Source of the DNA: Epiperipatus broadwayi
Taxonomy: Eukaryota; Onychophora; Udeonychophora; Euonychophora; Peripatidae
DNA: 64,000 bases
NCBI GenBank assembly: GCA_028023455.1
Contig: JAQFVV010012416.1
Span: 8,067,967 to 8,131,966 of the forward strand
Reading direction: 5' to 3'
The position numbers were made by a program, and so were the translations under genes. The notes below the pieces were generated by a model. The model was not told the DNA's origin, searched no databases, and saw only the letters and a list, made by a program, of their open reading frames with translations. Of this stretch, positions 56,531 to 64,000 are shown one piece after another; position 1 is the stretch's first letter, and the number at the start of each line of letters is the position of its first letter.

Positions 56531-58339
56531 GTGCTGGTCAGGGAATTTCAGATCATCCCTGACATGTACCCTATTGTTCTCATACCTTTTCTCAAAAAGC
56601 CATTGAATCCATCTCCATTAACTAATTTAAGACCCATATCAGTTATGCCATTATTAATAAAAATCATTGGATCACTTGTTAAGAATAAGATCCAACACCG
56701 GCTGCTTAGTAAAATTTCCTTGCACCAATTTGCCTGCAAGGGATCTGTCATTGAGGCAGTAAGGAGATTTGTCTTAATGATGGAGTATATAATGACCAAA
56801 AGACATCAGAACCTATTATGGTGCAGTTAGACTTTATAGCAGCATTTGACTCCATGGTGCCTGCAAATTTTTTCTCAATTTTAGAGCACTATGGAATACC
56901 CAAAGTTTACATCAGAATCATAGCAAATCTATTGCTAAATAGATCAATATATACATCATTGCATGGCTCTTTGGCCCCAAGGTTTAAACAATATCTATCA
57001 ATACCCCAAGTGTCACCTCTTAGCACCTTGGGTTTCATAGCCTATGTAAACCCTCTATTAACAACTATTGAGAAACATCTTCTTGGGGTATTTGTCCTAG
57101 TGCTAGGGGAAGAAGTTCATTACATATCATAGGTTGATGACATTACAGTCTTTCTCCCCTCACATAAATATTTGCCCAAACTATATAAACTGCTGGATGA
57201 ATACACTGAAAGATATGGGCTAAGAATAAACTCTGAGAAGTCTGCTACTTGGAAGATCCAGCAATTCCTTCAAGATTCTCAGGATAAGCTCAAAACTTTC
57301 TTGGATTTCCCATGGTGTTGTCCAGGTCAGCTATAAAAAGAGCACTGCAAAACATCATTCTAGAAAAAACCAAAAAGGTTGCAAGTGCTCTCTCAGAGAT
57401 CTACTTATCACTTTCTGGTAAGGCAGCACTGATTAACATGTTGGTGCTTCCATGAATTAATTACTTCATGCCACTTCTTAAACCAGTCAGATCTCTTCAG
57501 AATGCAATAAACTCAGTCTGCATTGGCATCTTGTGGAAGAGGAAAACAGTAACCATCAGTTTAGCTGAGATGCAGAGACTGAAAGACCTGAATGGCCTCA
57601 GGTTGCATGATTTTAACACCTTTTTCATTCAGAAATCTCTATCAATGCATAAGGTGATGAATGCAAGATTGCCTGTGGACTCATTACAGAAAGAGATTGA
57701 ACCTACTGACATGCCACCACCTATACAAAGTAAGTGGGCTATGGAACTGCTGCATATGCCAACAAATTCTTCAAAGTTAAGGCATCAATTATTGGCAATA
57801 CTAACACTTACTGGAAAGTTTACAAATACATGCATACAACCATTACTGAATTAGCTACTGAGCTTGATTTATCTACCAGATTACTAATCAGGAAATTAAA
57901 ATTTTGCTACTTGTTAGCCAAACATATTGACTTTATCATAAAATTTAATTTGAAAGCTTTGCCAATGAATTATTTTTTGGTAAATCATAGAAATTTCTCT
58001 AAAATAGAACCACTATGTAGCTTATGTAAAGTAGTGGATGAAACTATTGGACATATTTTTACTGCTTGCCTATTTTTGAGACCTTCTAGACAAAATATCA
58101 TAACCAGAGTACTGCCAGATAACATGAAAATTCTAAGAATCAAGGATGCTACGAGTGGTGTTTTTGCTGCAGTTAGAATGGGAATGTTCCTGCTTTATGC
58201 TGTGTTGTTAACTAGAAATTATTTTGTTTTTAAGCAAAGAAGTAAAAAACCATGGGAGGTATGTAAAACATTTATTAGGACTATGTTCAGGGATGGCTTA
58301 TTAATGCTGGAAAAGCTCTTCAAGGACATTTGGGGGTAA
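56531..58339 (+). pseudogene. Tx1/L1-like ORF2: reverse transcriptase and C-terminal zinc motif
   Basis: In successive frames: DMYPIVLIPFLKK, NLRPISVMPLLIKIIGSL (the L-R-P-I-S/T block of RT), QLDFIAAFDSMVP (the A-F-D-S block), a QVSPLSTLGF block (normally G-x-PLSP), and VDDITVFLP at about 57133-57160, equivalent to the catalytic Y-A-D-D box with an open frame break just before it. The thumb-like region follows (LYKLLDEYTERYGLRINSEK). The distal part has GLRLHDFNTFFIQKSL and, at about 58014-58072, a CSLCKVVDETIGHIFTAC motif, the Cys-Cys-His-Cys cluster near the C-terminus of L1/Tx1-type ORF2. Stops and shifts (for example near 57130, 57345 and 57850) make it non-functional. No endonuclease domain remains because of 5' truncation. 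Confidence 0.82.
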
Positions 58340-58724
58340 CTTAGGCTACTGGATGAAGAGCCTATCCTTAGGCATGCTAATTAAAAATTAATTCAAGGTT
58401 AAAAAATAAATGGTCCAGTTAGATGGAGAATGACAAAGGATCACTGCCAATTAAAATATGGACTGCACAGTGATCACTAAGTCACTAAATGAAGAGCCAG
58501 TTGTTCTGATATAAAACTAGTTGCATAATAATTATAGACTAAGTTTGAACGATGAGCTTCTTGCTCTGATCATGAAATTAATTTGTATAAAACGGGTATA
58601 TTTTTTTAATTTGGAAAATTATTTACTAATGATTGTTATAATAGGTGTAACAAATCTAAACAAATGTATACCAACAAGATTTATATTGTAATTGTAGGTA
58701 TACTTTCCTTAATAAAAAAAAAAT

Positions 58725-60206
58725 TCTTTGGTTGGTTGAAATCTAAAGTTACGGTAGACAAATTGTAATTATCTTGGTAAAAATTTTGTATAAAACCGAT
58801 AAGACTGATAGATCTGTTATTTTTATTTTTAAAATATTAATAATACTTATTCGAATACAATCATGTCGCACATGCACATCTTTATCATTTAGACATTTGG
58901 TATAGCACTTTACCAAAAAAAAAAATTATTTCTTCACCTGATTTTTTTAATATATCGATTATAATTTCATTATTACCTGGAACTTTTCCTGTCTTCATAC
59001 ATTTAATTGCATGTCTCACTTCTTCATTTAAAATCCTGAGCAATTCAGAAGATATAATACATGTAGGAAGTACTTGTTCTTGATTACTATATAATTTTTG
59101 GTAGAACTTTTCTACCCATCTCATGATAGCATCTCTCTTTTTAGTAATAGTTACATCTTTTTTTTTCTTATTGCAAATATAAATTTTCTACCAATATCAA
59201 AATAGACTTTTATACTCTTGAGATTTTTATTCTCTTCTACAGCTTTCTTTGCTAGTTCACAATTATACTTTCTTATATCATTATCAAGTCTTTTTCATAC
59301 TATTTTACAAAATTCTATATATTCAATCCTTTTTAATGTTTCATTTTTATATATCTTCATATTCCTTCTTTTTTTCATAAATTCTCTAGTCTCAATAGAA
59401 ATTTTATTAGGCAGCTATCTTTGTTACAGTTTTTAAAAGTATCCATTATTTTCCTATTAATTTTATTCAAATCTGAATCATGTTCAAAATCTACTAATAC
59501 TTCAAGTGATTTGCAAGTTTTAATTTAAATTCATTAGAATGTCTTTGAAGTTTAGGAATATCATCTGTAAATATTGTTTTTCTTAATACACATAACTTAC
59601 ATCTTACTAATCGATAATCATATCCTATGTTAAATTTATTAAGGACATTACAATCTTGAAATTTGGATGCTCCCATATATATTTCCTTTTAACTATTTTC
59701 TCAAAAAAAAAATTCATAATATAAGTTTTTCTTTTTTTGCAAACTCTACAAGTCTATCTTCTTTCTCATTTCTATTACCATGCCCAAATTTACCTACAGC
59801 ATTTTTATCTTTCATTTGTTTACCAATTCCCACACAAAAGTCTTCCACAACAATTTTAAAATGTTGTTTACTCTGAAGAAAAGCCTTCTGTATATTCATA
59901 TAAAAATGTTCTACTACTTCATCACTATGAGAACTTGTTGGGTCATAAACCTGAATTATCTATATCTGGTATCTTCTATTAAGTTGAATAACTAATCTTG
60001 CCACTCTTTCCAATGCACCATCAATCTCTACAATGTTGTTTTTCAACTTTTTATTTATAATGAATCCTACTCCACTTATACTTCCAATATGTGTGCTTTT
60101 GTAGTAGGGTACATGTCCCCTTTTTAAATCCATTATCTCTTCATCTTTTCATCTAATAATGCCCCATTTAATGAGACATATAAATATTAACTTAGTTTCA
60201 TTAGAT
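58725..60206 (-). pseudogene. RTE-like LINE, endonuclease and N-terminal RT part
   Basis: From 60206 down on minus: DEEIMDLKRGHVPYYKS, SGVGFIINKKLKNNIVEIDG, RVARLVIQLN.RYQI, IIQVYDPTSSHSDE, HFKIVVEDFCVGIGKQMKD (a G-D-F-N-A-K-I-G motif in active members), FGHGNRNEKEDRLVEFAKKE and KRKYIWEHPNFKI: the RTE-type endonuclease. Then MRWVEKFYQKLYSNQEQV, NEEVRHAIKCMKTGKVPGNN, a CLNDKDV remnant, LSVLYKIFTKIITI and TLDFNQPK, the opening of the RT domain. Changed catalytic positions, stops and frameshifts show decay. The element starts at about 60206, inside the Jockey-like LINE. Confidence 0.82.
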
Positions 60207-61800
60207 TTAACAGATAGAAAACCATATTGTTAATTAGGTAACATCTTAATCATACCTACAATAATATTACTATAAATATACTTTTTATAAACCTTAGCAA
60301 AAGATGACAGAATTGAAATAGGCATATAATTACGAGGCTAGGATCTATCCACCTTCTTATAAATTGGTATAATCTTAGCTATCTTAAATATGTCATGAAT
60401 AATACATTTCTCTATTGATAAATTAATAATATAATACAATGGTACTACCAAACATTCAGCACAATCCTTAATAATAAAATTAGAAATATTATCATATCCC
60501 ATAGAAAATTTTGCATTAAGTTTAGAAATTGCACTTCGGTAATTTCAAATTTTTTAACATCTATATTCCAAGAACTATCTTTATTAAATTTAATATCAGT
60601 CATATCATTATCAGAAATGTCTAAATACATATCTGAAAGATAATTAACTAGAACATTCATAGAAAGTCGAATTGTATTGCATTATACCTATAATTTTTAT
60701 TTCCAATTATATTAAGAATTTATTCCTAAAATTTTCTTCAACCCTATTTAAATTATCATAATCTTCTTATAAAGTCTTAGTAAAAGAACACAAATCATTA
60801 AATTTCTTATACAATTCTCAATCATTAATTAACTTATAAAACCTATGGGGATTTATGCTTTTTATTTAAACCCTTACACAGTTCCTTGGAAAACCATTTA
60901 GGATATTTATTAATAGTATTCAAATAATGCATAACATTAACATTTTGATCTAGACAATTTTGAAATAGACTAATAAACTCATTTGCCACTTTATTTGGAT
61001 CCTTATCTATCAAAATTACATTCCAGTCAATATCTTCAAGTGCTTTATAAAGACCAAATTAGTCACCATGTTTGTAATTTTTATTACTATTTACTATAGG
61101 CTTTATATGTTCATGAGAACAATCTATTACAAGTTGCAAAGGTGGATGATAAGGATCAGGAAAGAAAAGAGCTTGATTAGTTTTCTTGCAATTCAAATCA
61201 ATCTTAGTACTAACCAATAAGTCCAACATACCACCCCTAAAATTAATGATATTATTAAGTTGAATTAATATAACCAACTCAACAAAAAAATTTCAATCTA
61301 TAAAATTTATTATTATTACTAATAGTCTTATTGCTATGTATTGAGTAATCAACATCATTAGAATCCCAACTATAATAATATATTTATATTTCGCTAATAT
61401 ATCCTCTACCTTAACCAAATATGCATCTAAATCATTCAAAGGCAAAGTGGGTCAAAGATATATAGTACTTGATAATATTTTATCTTTATTTTTTAAACCA
61501 ACTTCAATCCAATAAGATTCAATATTATTATCATTAATAAATAACTGTCTATGCATTATGTCATTTTTAATACTAATCAAAGTACTGCTTCCTCTTGTTT
61601 CATTAATATAATTTTTATAGCATCTATATACACAATATCTATTATCAAATATACTAGTATTATCAGTTTCTTCTCTTAACCAAATATCCATTAAAAAATA
61701 ATATCATATTAATTTAATAACAATTCATATTTAAAATCACTTGTCTTAGTTCTAAGATGATGCATATTTTGATAATAATAATAATACACGAATTGCTATT
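60207..61800 (-). pseudogene. Jockey-like LINE ORF2: endonuclease and start of RT
   Basis: Read down from 61800 on minus: QNMHHLRTKTSDFKYEL (the QN-RGLRTK start of Jockey-type endonucleases), MDIWLREETDNTSIFDNRY, RGSSTLISIKNDIMHRQL, SYWIEVGLKNKDKILSSTIY, a damaged G-D-F-N segment, GGMLDLLVSTKIDLN, FFPDPYHPPLQLVID (active members have S-D-H), YPKWFSKELCKGLNKKHKS, then KFEITEVQFLNLMQN and LPN.QYGFLSVKS of the RT domain. Domain order and spacing are those of Jockey-superfamily ORF2. Stops and shifts abound. About 35 residues expected between QYGF and QAFDKV are missing across the RTE insertion, so a small deletion accompanied or preceded it. Confidence 0.78.
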
Positions 61801-62203
61801 TATTAGAAAGATTATTTTGCAAATTTATATCCTGCACTGTCATGCTACTTTCTCAACCTTATCAGTTAATATATCTTCACTCTCTTCTTCAATAGTCTTA
61901 TTAATATTTAATATAGCATCACTCTGTGTATTATTAACTATATCAGTATTAAGATTTCTTAAATATTTTAAATTACCATAGAATCACAATATCACAGCAC
62001 CCTCAGGCCAAAAGCCACTAGCATTAACTTTATCAGATTCACATTTTTGTATAAATCAATAAAATGAATAATAATTTAGACCTAGTGTTGAGTTTATACC
62101 ACACACTATTTATATATAAAGTATTTTTCAAATATATAATCATTATCTATTGTAGTCAGAATTTTTTTTTAAATTTCATTCTTGTTTTAACAGCTTTCAA
62201 TAC

Positions 62204-63063
62204 TTAATTAACTTGATTATCTATAATAGGAGAAAAATTTGCATTTTTAACATTTTCTTGTCTATTCTTTCCATAAATCATAGTTTTATAACTTTCATTT
62301 CTTTTACCTGCACAATCTTTCAAACAAAAGACATATGGCCATTTTAGATATTTTGTCCCCATTAAAAATCTGCAATGATTCATTAAATCCAGTGGAACAG
62401 GTAGATCTAAAATCATGATCATATGACATTTTATTTATTTTCTTATTTTTACTTTATTTTTTGTTCATTCAATTTAAAATTAGATTTAGTATCAATGACA
62501 TTAATCATATCTGATTTCTTTTGTAATTTATCTATTCTTTCATTAGAATTCATATTTACCTTAAACAGTGTGGGGGGGGGTCTGAATCAGCAATAACAAA
62601 CTCTTCCACTTGACTTTCTTTGTTTAAAACAACAGAATTTCCTTCAACAATTGTGCCATAATCATTATTTTGATTTGAATCCAAATTATTAACTGATATA
62701 TTTAATTATGTATTTTTCATAATGTTTACTTCTTTCAATAATTTCATTTCACTTGATAAGTTTGTAACAATATTTAAAATGCCACTTTAGTTCAATTTTT
62801 TTTTCCTTTATCAAAATTATGATTGTTTACAGTAACTAATTCTTCAGTAGATATATCATTGATTTTTATTAATTTACAAATGCTATTACCTCTACTTCCC
62901 AATAAATTTTATCCATCAAAAATTTCCAATTTTTATGAATCATTACCTCCGATTCAATATTCTCCATTTTGTTTTCAATGGCTTCCATTGTGTTGCCAAT
63001 ACTTGAATTATGATCATATTTATCACAAATATAAGACTCCATTTCTACTTTATTTTTATACAA
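62204..63063 (-). pseudogene. Probable ORF1 of the Jockey-like LINE
   Basis: Upstream of ORF2 on the same strand there are frames with coding-like composition: MEAIENKMENIESEVMIHKN (short coiled coil, about 62900-63063), NLDSNQNNDYGTIVEGNSVV and KESQVEEFVIADSD (about 62590-62700), and DLMNHCRFLMGTKYLKWPY with a C...C pair and a basic tail (62204-62422). Order and position suit a LINE ORF1 (nucleic-acid-binding, gag-like) protein, but no zinc-knuckle series is intact and I cannot match a family with confidence. A G10 run at 62571-62580 breaks the frame. Confidence 0.5.
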
Positions 63064-64000
63064 ATTTTATTACAATATATGCCTATAACTACATGTTGAA
63101 ATAACATAAAATTAATCAAACCAAGCTTATAATTTCAAAATACCAAAAGCTTATAACGTCTAAAATAAGAATTTTATTACAATACATGCCTATAACCACT
63201 TGCATATTAATTTTATAATTAAGTGGATTTTTTCTTACCAAAAAGAAACTGTGATGCTGTACACTGTTTTTGTTGCATATAGTTAGAAAAAAAATGGAGA
63301 TAGGAAAAAATAGTGTTGTTCACATTTGATTTTCTGACATGGATATCTGATCTACACTTGATCATGTGAAGTCCTTATAAAATTTGCACTTTAATTTTTT
63401 TTAATTATTGATGTAAATTGTAATTTTGTAATGAATGGTCATATCACTACCAGGTGTGAATTATTTAATGTCATTTATTGCTTGGATGGTTTTGTGCAAT
63501 CCTTAGAACTCAAAATGATTATGAGCAGATTCTAAATTGGTACAGTAAAATATTTATTTATTAATTAACACTTTTATCAATTTTAAGCTTTTTTTAATTA
63601 GGTTTTTATACATTTTGAATATAAGATGACAAATTAAGTTTTTCCCTATAGGAATCAACTGTAATTGCTTATTTTTTATGTGAGATTTTGATTAATGAGG
63701 CCTTAAGTGAAAGCAATTGAATCCACTGTCTGGAGTAAAGAAATACATATAATTTTTTATTAGTTTTTTATTTGTATCAATTATCTATGTAGCAATTTTT
63801 AGTAAAGTGTGAGTTATGTTTTTATTAACCTCATTTAAGTATGAGCCATTTTAAATGACTATTGGTATTTTAAAATGATTTACAAATTTTAGTTCTAAAT
63901 TACATTGGAATATTTCTGAAGGTTAGAGATATTAACTATCAATAGCTTTCTTAATAAATTTGGTTTTCATAGCTTTGAATTAATGTAGGAAATACTTCTC
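63064..64000. other. AT-rich DNA, nothing recognised
   Basis: No supported features. Any 5' untranslated region of the Jockey-like LINE would lie at the left edge, but no boundary is visible. Confidence 0.5.

Larger units (their letters stand above)
56011..58724 (+). mobile_element. Tx1/L1-like LINE, 5'-truncated, inserted in the RTE
   Basis: A plus-strand LINE copy ends at 58724 with CCTTAATAAAAAAAAAA. Its left junction AAATCTTTTGG (about 55999-56009) and right junction AAATTCTTTGG (about 58722-58732) look like one target duplication with a little divergence. The RTE reading continues across it: minus sequence to the right ends TLDFNQPK, and to the left resumes with the SGF...SDHIQ region, adjacent blocks in RTE proteins. 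Truncation at the 5' end is usual for target-primed insertion. Confidence 0.85.

Noticed and set aside
59218-59995. Plus-strand hydrophobic frames at 59218, 59667 and 59780
   Set aside because: Antisense shadows of the RTE endonuclease region.

Overview
This window is a strongly AT-rich animal (metazoan) chromosome segment made almost entirely of transposable elements, foldback repeats and microsatellites. I find no bacterial-style operons and no complete host gene. The mix of Jockey-like, RTE-like and Tx1/L1-like LINEs, Ty3/gypsy-type LTR elements with very long LTRs, hAT MITEs and tRNA-derived short retroposons fits an invertebrate. An arthropod is my best guess because of the Jockey-type LINE, but I cannot name the species. 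The only hint of a host gene is a GC-richer open stretch at bases 1-77 ending in a plausible splice donor, so much of the window may be intron or intergenic DNA.

Layout. 0-6.5 kb: a dispersed repeat, then a run of imperfect palindromes (about 1.7-2.5, 5.1-5.8 and 6.0-6.4 kb) and a foldback family at 3.6-4.9 kb that holds an hAT MITE (3948-4232) with a perfect 8-bp target duplication. 6.5-14.5 kb: mostly anonymous AT-rich DNA, a candidate short solo LTR, trinucleotide arrays, a 40-45 bp minisatellite and a tRNA-derived mini-SINE. 14.5-30 kb: two giant solo LTRs of one family in opposite orientation (14509-19271 on minus, 26381-30022 on plus), both inside (TA)n tracts. The minus copy contains a perfect 228-bp-arm palindrome. 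Between them lie copies of a common repeat (family A) and a second hAT MITE (22906-23314). 30-44 kb: dispersed repeats, mini-SINEs, and a degenerate RTE LINE on plus (about 37060-40905) broken up by three later insertions.

44-63 kb is a nest of retroelements. A young LTR retrotransposon on the minus strand (44062-54498) has 3.25-3.3 kb LTRs, a primer binding site and a polypurine tract. Its 3.9 kb interior keeps only a gag-like coiled-coil ORF with tandem repeats and the last piece of pol, so it resembles the non-autonomous LARD elements. It abuts a Jockey-like LINE (minus, 54499 to about 63063). That LINE is split by an RTE LINE (minus, 54833-60206), which is in turn split by a Tx1/L1-like LINE (plus, 56011-58724). 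Coding homology runs across each junction, and candidate target duplications are visible.

No functional pathway can be assembled. The dynamics are those of retroelements: an LTR element that must borrow enzymes, dead LINEs, and short non-autonomous passengers.
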